From the NCBI RefSeq assembly GCF_000467185.1, contig NZ_BATM01000009.1, positions 1 to 64,000 of the forward strand: 64,000 nt of DNA. The letters run 5' to 3'. Positions 1 to 7,595 of this stretch are shown here, in pieces (position 1 is the first letter of the stretch; each line of letters starts with the position of its first letter). The translations under genes were made by a program, and so were the position numbers. The notes under the pieces are model-generated. The model was not told where the DNA came from. It saw only the letters and a list, made by a program, of their open reading frames with translations, and ran no database searches. The stretch is from Vibrio ezurae NBRC 102218. Lineage in GTDB: Bacteria; Pseudomonadota; Gammaproteobacteria; Enterobacterales; Vibrionaceae.

Positions 1-40
1 CTACAACGCTTGGCATTTTTATACAGAGTTAATTTTTCTA
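1..40 (+). repeat. partial integron attC site
   Basis: The window opens with AACGCTTGGCATT, the same core seen near 596 and 2119. Vibrio repeats (VCR type) carry a comparable core, AACGCGTGGCGTT, in the left half of attC. Only part of the site is inside the window, so its borders cannot be set. It would belong to the cassette preceding the lipoprotein gene. Confidence 0.5.
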
Positions 41-103
41 TCAGCTCTGCTCTAAATATTGGCTATGGTAAAGTATATCAGATGATTTAAATGGAGGTAT
101 TTC

Positions 104-577
104 ATGCGTAACTTGTTAAGTTTTTCTTTAGCTGGTTTGTTGGTTGGTTGTTCGTTGAAACCTAGTCATGTCGGTGAACCTGTACACACTAAAGATGGTG
201 ATGAGTTCAGTATTCGACAAACAGATACTGGCTTTACTGTAGCTGGTCATTATAGCGAATATCAATTTGTAAGAAGTAGCCGTGATGGCTTTATTGGGTG
301 TACGAAACTAATTAACGATGCAGCACAAGACTATGTAGCTAAAACTGGACAATCAGTGCGTCAGCCAAGCTGGGAAGACGTTACGATCGTAGATCATGGT
401 CGGGATATAATTACGGCAGTTATGAACGTAAATTGTGAATACACATACCAATATGCAAAACCTGCTGATCCTAAAACTAAAGTCACTGATTTAAAATCGC
501 TAGCTGACTTGTATGAACGTGGTTTATTGACTGACTCTGAGTTTACGAAAGCAAAATCAAACCTGCTAGAAAACTAA
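104..577 (+). CDS. SHOCT-domain lipoprotein (integron cassette gene)
   Basis: A 157-aa exported lipoprotein. The N-terminus has a short hydrophobic stretch ending in a lipobox (LLVGC, Cys16), so it should be anchored in the membrane. The last 30 residues (SLADLYERGLLTDSEFTKAK) match the SHOCT motif, a short C-terminal helix pair found in many bacterial proteins of unclear function. The middle part is not recognised. The start is supported by GGAGG eight bases upstream. The gene lies between two attC-like cores, which is the expected position of a cassette gene. Its biological role cannot be told from sequence. Confidence 0.7.
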   Translation: MRNLLSFSLAGLLVGCSLKPSHVGEPVHTKDGDEFSIRQTDTGFTVAGHYSEYQFVRSSRDGFIGCTKLINDAAQDYVAKTGQSVRQPSWEDVTIVDHGRDIITAVMNVNCEYTYQYAKPADPKTKVTDLKSLADLYERGLLTDSEFTKAKSNLLEN

Positions 578-640
578 AACCTTAAGCTGATTCCTAACGC
601 TTGGCATTATAAACAGCCCCTATTCAACTATCCTGACGAT
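575..640 (+). repeat. degenerate integron attC site
   Basis: Immediately after the lipoprotein gene the sequence CTAACGCTTGGCATT repeats the core seen at positions 5 and 2119. The flanks do not form an obvious full set of paired arms, so the site looks degenerate or divergent. The borders given are approximate. Confidence 0.45.
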
Positions 641-698
641 ATCTGTAGAGCTATCTGTGCAACCAATGTTCTCTCATGCTATGCATTGATAATATAGC

Positions 699-1050
699 TT
701 ATTGCTCAGGAGATTTAACGGGCATTAAGCGAGTTGAAGAGCACTGAACTGCTTCTTTTAGTAACGGTATCATTCAGGTCGTTCTTTCCTTTAGTTCGAT
801 AAGGGACCATATATTTAACGGCCATAATGTGGGTATCGTGTCCCAGTTTATTGAGTGTTCTTACCCAATAATGTGCACCACCACACGCTTTAACGTCTAT
901 ACGCATGAGTGCCATATTTGCTATTGTAGTCAGTAGTTTAGAGCGGGTTGCCGACTTATTAAGTATGACTTTACCATTTTGGTCTACCGCATGAAGACTA
1001 AAGTGGTTTTTAGCTAGGTCGATGCCGCAGAAATAAGAATAATCAGACAT
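699..1050 (-). pseudogene. IS110-family transposase, N-terminal relic with frameshift
   Basis: The first part, MSDYSYFCGIDLAKNHFSLH, is the N-terminal RuvC-like (DEDD) domain of IS110-family transposases, followed by the family signatures ACGGAHYW and PYRTKGKNDLND. The start has GGAGG directly upstream. After KNDLND the open frame drifts into TVTKRSSS, but the +1 frame reads EAVQCSSTRLMPVKSPEQ and then stops. That is the expected continuation, so there is one frameshift followed by truncation. The C-terminal catalytic half is absent, so this copy cannot move by itself. It lies inside the second integron cassette, opposite to the cassette genes. Confidence 0.75.
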
Positions 1051-1165
1051 GGTGCCTCCGATGTATTTAAGCACCACATAAGTGTGGCAGATTCTCGGTA
1101 GGGGGAATCCATGTCATTCATTATGCGCCCTAAGAGGGTAGATGGTAATTTATGAGGAATAGGAT

Positions 1166-2095
1166 TTGGCGATAGAATCACCTTTATTTCAGAGCGCTAT
1201 GGAGTTACTTGGTCACTCTATAACCCACTACAATGGTAAGAAAGAACTAGACCGAAAATTACTAATTTTGCATTTAGCAAATGCTGTAGAACTAGTCTTA
1301 AAAGACTTAGTGCTTGACGCTGGTGAATCAATATACAAAGGACCCAAAGAAACAATTACTATTCAAGGTTGCCTTAAGATCTTGCAAGATAAATCGATAC
1401 ACTTACCTTTGCTGAATAAAATAGAGCTCTTGATAGATGAAAGAAATGCTCTACAGCATCGCTTCGGTTCACCAAACGAATTGACTAGCATTTTCTATAT
1501 GAATATCGCGGAGAGCTTTTTTCGAGAGGTGCTGAAAACTCATTACGATCAGGAATACGATGAAGTTATCAATCAATTCGCTGACGAATCGGATTTGCTT
1601 GAATATAAGCTAAATGACCCAACTAATGATCAAGAGTTAGATAAACTTAAAGACTTAGCAAAAATACACCCATTGGGTGCATTACTTTCTGCTTGGACTT
1701 ACATTGAAAAAGAAATCGAAGAATTTGTAGAGAAAACAAGCTTAAATTTCCTCCGTCATCGTCCTTCAACAATAGACTTAGTCAATGGGCGTTGGGAAAA
1801 GTTTGGGGTCGTCGTACCAAACTCACTTAGTGAACGTTTTAACGAAGCTCGTCGATTAAGAAATATGGCTGCGCATGGTCGCCTCGAGCCGACGACGGAA
1901 GATGTTATATCCTCTGTGGAGACAATCGAAGCATTTGAAAAGTGTTTACTAAATCTAGATAAAGCTAGCATCAAAGAATGCGCTGAAATTGAGAAAGAAA
2001 GGCTTGAGAAAGAAAGGCAAGAATACCTTGAAAAACGAGCAAAAGAAAAGCAACAGCTAGAAATCATTGATATGTTTGGTGGTACAGGCGCATAA
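1166..2095 (+). CDS. protein with two HEPN-type motifs (integron cassette gene)
   Basis: A 309-aa soluble, mainly helical protein with no signal peptide. Two copies of the HEPN ribonuclease signature R-N-x3-H are visible: RNALQH at residues 93-98 and RNMAAHG at 232-238. Each sits at the end of a helical block, which suggests a tandem HEPN protein. HEPN proteins are often RNases in toxin-antitoxin, abortive-infection and CRISPR systems, but the activity of this one is an inference. The C-terminus (260-300) is a highly charged Glu/Lys helix, probably coiled coil. The start is TTG, with GAGGA seven bases upstream; no ATG fits. It is followed directly by an attC-like site and the Shedu nuclease gene. 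Confidence 0.65.
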   Translation: MAIESPLFQSAMELLGHSITHYNGKKELDRKLLILHLANAVELVLKDLVLDAGESIYKGPKETITIQGCLKILQDKSIHLPLLNKIELLIDERNALQHRFGSPNELTSIFYMNIAESFFREVLKTHYDQEYDEVINQFADESDLLEYKLNDPTNDQELDKLKDLAKIHPLGALLSAWTYIEKEIEEFVEKTSLNFLRHRPSTIDLVNGRWEKFGVVVPNSLSERFNEARRLRNMAAHGRLEPTTEDVISSVETIEAFEKCLLNLDKASIKECAEIEKERLEKERQEYLEKRAKEKQQLEIIDMFGGTGA

Positions 2096-2172
2096 CAAAG
2101 TGTTAAACAGGGACTAAAACGCTTGGCATTATTAACTTGAAGCTAAGTTTAATGCAATGCGTTTTCGCCCGT
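2091..2172 (+). repeat. integron attC-like site
   Basis: TAACAAAGTGTTAAACAGGG followed by ACTAAAACGCTTGGCATT has the layout of the left half of a Vibrio repeat (TAACAAA, GGGACT, AACGC-TGGC). It starts within five bases of the HEPN-type gene stop, which is typical of cassettes. The right half, up to GCGTTTTCGCCCGTTAAC, is less clear, so the right border is approximate. Confidence 0.6.
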
Positions 2173-2198
2173 TAACTTTTTTGAGCTTGGAGGTAAAT

Positions 2199-3263
2199 TT
2201 GGCAGTAGGCTCAATTGGTAAAAAGCAAGCAAAGTCAGGAAACGTTGGGTACAGTGATCCAGTAACGATCCATGAGACCACGCGTTCAAGAATAGACTTT
2301 GTTCCATTCTATATAACTAAATCTCAAGGCGTAGAGCTTGCTGGAAAGATCATCACGTACAAGAAAGACAAAACTTCTTTTGGGTGGCTCCCCGTAGATG
2401 AGAAGTCTGTGTCATTACAAGCAGGATCGTTGCTCAAACTATATGAAGCAATTAAATCTCACGTTGCGGTTAAAGATGAAACAGAGGGCGACTTTCTTCT
2501 AATTCGTGTCAATGACGGTACAGCTCAATTAGCAGAGCATGACCCTCAATCCGTTGCAAATGCGTTAACAGCAGTGTTATCTCAAACTGAAATCGTTAAG
2601 CATCTGGAAAATACAGACCTATCTGATGAATTAGCAAATGCATTAAAAGGCTCTATCCGCCTAAAAGACATGAAGTCAGCAGTTAATCAATTGCGTAACC
2701 ATCTATACAACCAAGAAAACGATGAAAAGATATACCAAAAATGGTGTGAGGAATATCCTTGGGCATTTGGTAATGCATACGTTGTTAACGACGATGTTAG
2801 AGCTATCTCCCCTCATGATCATTTAGATTTGATGTTATCCAATGTCATTGGTGGTTTTCGGGATATCATCGAGTTGAAGCGCCCAAATATGGAAGTTTTA
2901 AACTACGATAGTTCTCACCGGAATTTCTATTTTTCTTCTGAAGTCTCTAAGGCAATTGGTCAATGCCATAGGTATATGGATGTCTTTAATGATGTTGCAT
3001 CCAAAGGGTTAGCGGATCACCCCGAAATTGTTGCATATCATCCAAGAGCAACAATTGTTATTGGTCGTTCTTACGATTGGTCTCCTGAAAAACACAAAGC
3101 GCTACATGGCTTGAATTCAAGGTTAACGAGTTTATCAATAATGACTTACGATCACCTTTTGAACCAAGGTGAAAGGCTTGTAAATCTACTTGAACCCAGT
3201 CAATGTACTAAAAATGAAAGCAATTCTATAGACAATGATGATTGGTTAGATTTCGAGTTTTAG
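2199..3263 (+). CDS. Shedu-type (DUF4263) nuclease (integron cassette gene)
   Basis: About 354 aa. The C-terminal half has the DUF4263 / Shedu pattern: EEYPWAFGNAYV, then DHLDLML, then DIIELKRPN. This is a PD-(D/E)XK-like site with Asp and a Glu-x-Lys pair. Shedu proteins are single-gene antiphage defence nucleases, so a defence role is likely. The N-terminal 150 residues are not recognised and may sense or regulate. The start chosen is TTG at 2199, because GGAGGT lies four bases before it. An ATG further upstream at 2157 falls inside the preceding attC-like site and has no ribosome site. A truncated attC arm follows the stop codon. Confidence 0.75.
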   Translation: MAVGSIGKKQAKSGNVGYSDPVTIHETTRSRIDFVPFYITKSQGVELAGKIITYKKDKTSFGWLPVDEKSVSLQAGSLLKLYEAIKSHVAVKDETEGDFLLIRVNDGTAQLAEHDPQSVANALTAVLSQTEIVKHLENTDLSDELANALKGSIRLKDMKSAVNQLRNHLYNQENDEKIYQKWCEEYPWAFGNAYVVNDDVRAISPHDHLDLMLSNVIGGFRDIIELKRPNMEVLNYDSSHRNFYFSSEVSKAIGQCHRYMDVFNDVASKGLADHPEIVAYHPRATIVIGRSYDWSPEKHKALHGLNSRLTSLSIMTYDHLLNQGERLVNLLEPSQCTKNESNSIDNDDWLDFEF

Positions 3264-3265
3264 AA

Positions 3266-3292
3266 AGCTAACAAACGAGTATGACATCACTA
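3266..3292 (+). repeat. truncated attC arm at the end of the cassette array
   Basis: GCTAACAAACGAGT just after the Shedu stop codon matches the first arm of a Vibrio attC (TAACAAACG). No AACGCTTGGC core follows; the stop codon of the convergent yjeH-like gene comes instead. This looks like the right boundary of the integron array. Confidence 0.45.
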
Positions 3293-3293
3293 G

Positions 3294-4541
3294 CTAATTT
3301 CTCAGCTTACTCTCTGGCATAAACAACCACAGAAGCACCAATAGCCCAAGAGCGTAACTCATTGCGATTCCGATAGAGAATAAAACCAGTACGCACAGTC
3401 CCGTGGAAAGTATGGCTAGATAGCGACCTCGTCCGGTCAATAATTTAATTGCGCTTAGCATGGCAAACAGGTAAATCACCACAAAAATGCCGTTTGCTAG
3501 TGTTAGGAATACTTCGACATCAATATTGGATAAATCACCCAGCACGCAAGATAGGGCTAGCGTGATGCCGACAATGGCTGTGGCTTTTGTTGGTACGCCC
3601 TTTGGTGAGAGGCGTGTCATTGCACTAGCAGGGCGATACTCACGCGCTAAAGACCACAACATGCGTGACAGGCTTTGTGTATAAAGGTTAATGGTGGCAA
3701 AGCAGGCTAAAAAGCCTGTTAAGCTGATTATCCAACTGACTTTAGGCCCAAACAGCAAGTTTGATAGGTAGGGGACGGAGGTGGTATTGAGCGCCTCTGT
3801 ACCATAGGCGTGATACTTCAATACTACGGTCGAGAACAAGTAATACACCGCGCCTGCAATTAAACAGCCAATTAAAATGGCGAGTGGGTAATCTCGCTCT
3901 GGTCGTTTAAATTCTTCGCCCATATGCGCAAACGCTTCAATGCCGACAAAGCACCAAAACATCACTGCGATGGCGTTACCAAGGTGGCTTATATGGTTGG
4001 TATTCGGGGCAACACTGGGCGTGACATCTGAAAGAGCAATATTGCCGAACCATAAAAATAATCCAACCAATAGTGCGATGCCTATCGCAATAGCGGTTTG
4101 GAACTGACTGGATATTTTACTGCCAGAGAAGTTGACGGCCATAAGCAGTGCGACGACAAGTAGCTGCGCAACAATAGGAGTGGCGATCGCTTGAGGCAGA
4201 AACTGTTGTGCAAACCCTCCAGCAATGGTGATAGCCGCTGGTACGCCCACGGGAATCACACTGATAAACAGCAAAGCTATGACTTTCTCTAGTCGAGAAC
4301 CAAACGCTTTTTTGACAAAGTAAGATGCGCCTCCTGCATTAGGGTAACGCTTGCCAAGAGCAGCAAAGCTAAATGCAATAGGGCATACGGCAATGATCAG
4401 TAGCCACCACGCCCACAGAATGTTCTCTCCAGCTATGCTTGCGGCAATGGCGGGAACCATAAATAATCCAGTGCCGAGCAAGGTTGTGGACATTTGTCCT
4501 ATACCGCCGATCAATGTGATGTCGCGTTTTAGCTCTGACAT
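3294..4541 (-). CDS. yjeH: YjeH-like APC-family amino acid exporter
   Basis: A 415-aa inner-membrane protein with about 12 hydrophobic segments. It matches E. coli YjeH along its length, for instance at LLGTGLFMVPA, RYPNAGGASYFV, SVIPVGVPAA and MFWCFVGIEAFAHM. YjeH exports L-methionine and branched-chain amino acids, and a similar role is likely here. I set the start at the Met of MSELKRD, because E. coli YjeH begins there and GGAA stands just upstream. A longer frame exists but adds 19 residues with no family match. It lies downstream of a small unknown gene, with a hairpin between them. Confidence 0.85.
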   Translation of the reverse strand: MSELKRDITLIGGIGQMSTTLLGTGLFMVPAIAASIAGENILWAWWLLIIAVCPIAFSFAALGKRYPNAGGASYFVKKAFGSRLEKVIALLFISVIPVGVPAAITIAGGFAQQFLPQAIATPIVAQLLVVALLMAVNFSGSKISSQFQTAIAIGIALLVGLFLWFGNIALSDVTPSVAPNTNHISHLGNAIAVMFWCFVGIEAFAHMGEEFKRPERDYPLAILIGCLIAGAVYYLFSTVVLKYHAYGTEALNTTSVPYLSNLLFGPKVSWIISLTGFLACFATINLYTQSLSRMLWSLAREYRPASAMTRLSPKGVPTKATAIVGITLALSCVLGDLSNIDVEVFLTLANGIFVVIYLFAMLSAIKLLTGRGRYLAILSTGLCVLVLFSIGIAMSYALGLLVLLWLFMPESKLRN

Positions 4542-4589
4542 GCAAGTTCCAAAAGTGAAAGTAAATGAAGTGTCGAACGGAGATATAAA

Positions 4590-4613
4590 GCGCACCACTG
4601 CTATAGTGGTGCG
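4590..4613 (-). terminator. hairpin between the 83-aa gene and yjeH
   Basis: GCGCACCACT and AGTGGTGCGT pair around a four-base loop (CTAT or similar). The stop codon of the 83-aa gene lies inside the hairpin. No long T-run follows, so it may be a weak terminator, attenuator or mRNA-end structure. Confidence 0.4.
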
Positions 4614-4852
4614 TGTGCTTTTTCTAATAGTTCGGTCTGTGTATATCCGTCAGCTTGTGGCCCTTCAGCGATTAAATCTACAATATGATAGTCGCTAAGA
4701 TCAGGAAACTCTTTGGGTAAGTAATCGCGAAATGCTTGTTCATTTGGCCATTTGCCACGCACGATGTAGCCATCATCTTTATCAAAGTCTTCAGTTTCAA
4801 AAAACGAATAATCCGTCATGCCAATATTGTGGCAATATAAAACCAAGTACAT
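4601..4852 (-). CDS. small acidic protein of unknown function
   Basis: An 83-aa protein rich in Asp and Glu with no membrane segment or signal peptide. I do not recognise the family. The first Met is preferred because AAGGGG lies six bases upstream; an internal Met (MTDYSFF) has no ribosome site. It is the first gene of a possible transcript that continues into yjeH, separated by a hairpin. Confidence 0.55.
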   Translation of the reverse strand: MYLVLYCHNIGMTDYSFFETEDFDKDDGYIVRGKWPNEQAFRDYLPKEFPDLSDYHIVDLIAEGPQADGYTQTELLEKAHAPL

Positions 4853-5111
4853 GTGAACCCCTTGATACTGTCTGTTCTTAAATTAATATCGATCACACTC
4901 AGTCCGTGAACAGAAATAGCGCAGGAAAAATGCCGTTACGAGCATTTTAACAAGCTAGAATGACCCGTTATTTCGTGCGATCGGTATAACACTGCACCCA
5001 TTTAAAAATATTGTGACAATAGATGCAATAAGGGCAGAGGTATCTTCTTAAAATATAAAGAAAAAAGCCCAGTAACACTGAGCTTTCTGAATCTGTATCG
5101 GTAGCCGTTCT
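4853..5111 (-). terminator. intergenic stretch with lacI-gene terminator
   Basis: On the - strand AGCTCAGT-GTT-ACTGGGCT is followed by six Ts (positions 5061-5086), a plausible rho-independent terminator for the LacI-type regulator. The rest (4853-5060) holds the expected promoter space of the 83-aa gene. I see no further gene in it. Confidence 0.6.
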
Positions 5112-6125
5112 TTATTGTGTTAGTTTTCGTACCGAATCTCTTTTGACTAAGGTACAAGGCACAATGGTGCGCTGAAATTGAGAGTGCTTGCCTAAGATAG
5201 ACTCAATGCTTAACTTGGCGGTTTCTAAACCAATTTGGTAGGCGTCTTGACGTAAAACTGATACCGGTACTTTGAACATCTCCACCATAGGAATTTCATC
5301 AAATCCAATAATAGACGCTTGTTGTGGGATTTGGATATTCGCAGCATTGAACGCTTGCAGTAGATCTACTGTGATCGCCAGGTGCTGGGTGAAAAATGCG
5401 CTGGGTGCTTGAGTGCTTTGTAATAGTTCAACAGGGCTATCTGCAAAGCCTTTTTCTCTGTCCCAATACAAAATCAAATCAGGATTGGTGCTTAAGCCGT
5501 GTTTTTTGAGTGCATCCACATACCCTTGATAACGTGCTTTGCGAGAACAGTTGTCCGAAAAGTCTTGCGCCACAAAGCAAATGCGTCTGTGACCCATTTC
5601 AATTAAATGCTCAGTGGCTTGAAAGGCGGCTTCTTGATAATTCGATAACACCATGTGGCTTTGGCAGTCGGGGTATTCTAGCTGAAATTGTACTACGGGC
5701 ATGCCGCTATCAATAAATTGCTTAATCAGCGCCGAGTTAAGGCCCGATGAACTCATGATGATGCCGTCAACGCACATTTGTTTTAGGGACATTAAAGCGC
5801 GTTCTTCGGCTTTGGCATCGAAATCACTGTTATAAATCATCACGTTATAGTTATGCTTTTTACAATAGTCATCAATGCCACGCATCACTCGGCTGGTATT
5901 AAAGCCGGTAATATCACGCAGCACCACACCAATAGTCTTGGTTTTTTCTACCTTTAAACTTCTGGCAATTGGATTGGGCACATAGTTGAGCTCTTTCACC
6001 GCAGACTCTATTTTGATCTTAGTTTGCGCAGACATATGACCAAAGCGCCCGTTGAGATACTGAGAGACTGTACTTTTGGAGACTCCTGCGTGTTGGGCGA
6101 CATCGATAATTCGTATTTTCTTCAT
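5112..6125 (-). CDS. LacI/GalR-family transcriptional regulator
   Basis: 337 aa. The first 60 residues are a LacI-type helix-turn-helix and hinge (IIDVAQHAGVSKSTVSQYLN, then NPIARSL). The rest is a periplasmic-binding-like effector domain with IGVVLRDI near residue 65 and SIIGFDEIP near 280. It is divergent from a ManD-like dehydratase and an oxidoreductase, with four operator-like sequences in between. It therefore probably represses these genes and itself, and is released by a sugar acid. The effector cannot be named from sequence. No strong ribosome site precedes the start, but the start fits the family alignment. Confidence 0.85.
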   Translation of the reverse strand: MKKIRIIDVAQHAGVSKSTVSQYLNGRFGHMSAQTKIKIESAVKELNYVPNPIARSLKVEKTKTIGVVLRDITGFNTSRVMRGIDDYCKKHNYNVMIYNSDFDAKAEERALMSLKQMCVDGIIMSSSGLNSALIKQFIDSGMPVVQFQLEYPDCQSHMVLSNYQEAAFQATEHLIEMGHRRICFVAQDFSDNCSRKARYQGYVDALKKHGLSTNPDLILYWDREKGFADSPVELLQSTQAPSAFFTQHLAITVDLLQAFNAANIQIPQQASIIGFDEIPMVEMFKVPVSVLRQDAYQIGLETAKLSIESILGKHSQFQRTIVPCTLVKRDSVRKLTQ

Positions 6126-6194
6126 ATTGGACTTTTAAACTGTTAACCACGTCAAAATAGAGAGTTGACATTCTATTCGTAGATCTAGATGATA

Positions 6195-6255
6195 GCAAGT
6201 AAACCGATTTACCAAATCGTTTTACCAAATCGTTTTACTAAATCGGTTTACTTGC
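6195..6255. promoter_or_regulatory. array of four LacI-type operators inside a perfect inverted repeat
   Basis: Four copies of AAANCGNTTT start at 6201, 6214, 6227 and 6240, exactly 13 bp apart: AAACCGATTT, AAATCGTTTT twice, and AAATCGGTTT. The outer copies lie in a perfect 17-bp inverted repeat (GCAAGTAAACCGATTTA against its complement). The CG-centred form is typical of LacI-family operators. The array lies between the divergent regulator and dehydratase genes. Confidence 0.75.
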
Positions 6256-6294
6256 TTATTTAAAGTTGAATTAAAGATTAAAGAGAGAATTAAG

Positions 6295-7512
6295 ATGATT
6301 ATCCAAGACATTAAAGTATTTGTGACTAATCCAGGTCGAAATTTCGTGACTGTAAAAGTGATTACAGATGAAGGCGTATATGGATTGGGTGATGCGACGG
6401 TAAATGGTCGAGAAATGGCTGTTGCTACATATCTAGAAGAACACGTTAAGCCTTGTTTGATTGGTCGTGACCCTCACAAAATTGAAGATATCTGGCAATA
6501 CCTTTACATGGGTGTGTACTGGCGTCGTGGTCCTATTACCATGGCGGCGATTGCTGCTATCGATATGGCGTTGTGGGATATTAAAGGTAAAGTGGCTGGA
6601 CTTCCTGTATACCAATTATTAGGGGGCAAATGTCGTGATGGTGTCACCCTGTATGCGCACGCAAATGGTGAAACTATCGAAGATACGTTAGACAAAGCAG
6701 CGCAATGTATTGAGCAAGGCTTTAGTGCGGTTCGTCTGCAATCGGCTATTCCTGGGTTGTCTGAAACGTACGGTGTATTGGGAGATAAAAAAGATTATTT
6801 TGAGCTGCAAGGTAACCGCCCATTACCACCAGAGCAGGATTGGTCTACCAGTAAATATTTTGATCTTGTCCCTGAACTATTTGCTAAAGCCAAAGAGCGT
6901 TTTGGTAACAAAGCTAAATTTTTGCATGATACGCACAGCCGCCTGACTCCAATTGAATCAGCAAAATTAGGCAAAATGTTAGAACCGTATAACTTGATGT
7001 TCCTAGAAGATGCATCCATTGCCGAAAACCAAGAAAACTATAAGTTGATTCGCCATCACACGACGACGCCGTTGGCACTTGGTGAAACTTACAACACTAT
7101 CTGGGATTGTAAAGATCTTATCCAAAATCAATGGATTGACTATATCCGCAGCGCAGCAACTCACGCTGGTGGTATTACCGGAATGAAAAAAATTGCCGAT
7201 TTTGCGGCCGTGTATAACGTTCGCACTGCACCTCATGGCGCGCCAGATCTTTCGCCGATTTGTTTTGCTGCGCATATGCATCTGAATATTTCGACTCATA
7301 ACTTTGGTATTCAAGAGTTTGTAGGATTTGGCAATGAAGAGTGTCAATCCATCTTCAAACACGACATGAAACTTGAAAATGGCATGATCTTGGTCAGCGA
7401 TGCACCGGGTCTAGGTGTGGAGTTTGATGAGCAAGAAGCAGCCAAATATGAATACAAACGTTCTTACTTACCTGTGAGCCGACTCGAAGATGGCACTTTG
7501 TGGCACTGGTAA
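6295..7512 (+). CDS. ManD-like sugar-acid dehydratase (enolase superfamily)
   Basis: 405 aa, the full length of the D-mannonate dehydratase (ManD/RspA) group. It follows that group from end to end: [10 protein letters not shown] at the start, [50 protein letters not shown] and [15 protein letters not shown] at the end. ManD enzymes remove water from D-mannonate or D-gluconate to give 2-keto-3-deoxygluconate (KDG). Metal ligands (HD, ED, GE) are visible. The catalytic loop reads HGAPDLSP, where the mannonate enzymes I know read HGATDLSP, so the true substrate or rate may differ. It heads an operon with a dehydrogenase under the divergent LacI-type regulator. Confidence 0.85.
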   Translation: MIIQDIKVFVTNPGRNFVTVKVITDEGVYGLGDATVNGREMAVATYLEEHVKPCLIGRDPHKIEDIWQYLYMGVYWRRGPITMAAIAAIDMALWDIKGKVAGLPVYQLLGGKCRDGVTLYAHANGETIEDTLDKAAQCIEQGFSAVRLQSAIPGLSETYGVLGDKKDYFELQGNRPLPPEQDWSTSKYFDLVPELFAKAKERFGNKAKFLHDTHSRLTPIESAKLGKMLEPYNLMFLEDASIAENQENYKLIRHHTTTPLALGETYNTIWDCKDLIQNQWIDYIRSAATHAGGITGMKKIADFAAVYNVRTAPHGAPDLSPICFAAHMHLNISTHNFGIQEFVGFGNEECQSIFKHDMKLENGMILVSDAPGLGVEFDEQEAAKYEYKRSYLPVSRLEDGTLWHW

Positions 7513-7595
7513 ACTAACCCTGAATTCTTATTGAAGTAACACCTATCTACAAAATAATAGTGTTAGCAGAATAAAAAGAACGATTGGAGAAGAAG

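Noticed and set aside
715..1077. Intact 120-aa protein on the - strand
   Set aside because: It is a truncated, frameshifted IS110 transposase and the first nine codons are not part of the family.
2157..2198. ATG start 14 codons upstream for the Shedu gene
   Set aside because: It lies in the attC-like site and lacks a ribosome site, while GGAGGT precedes the TTG at 2199.
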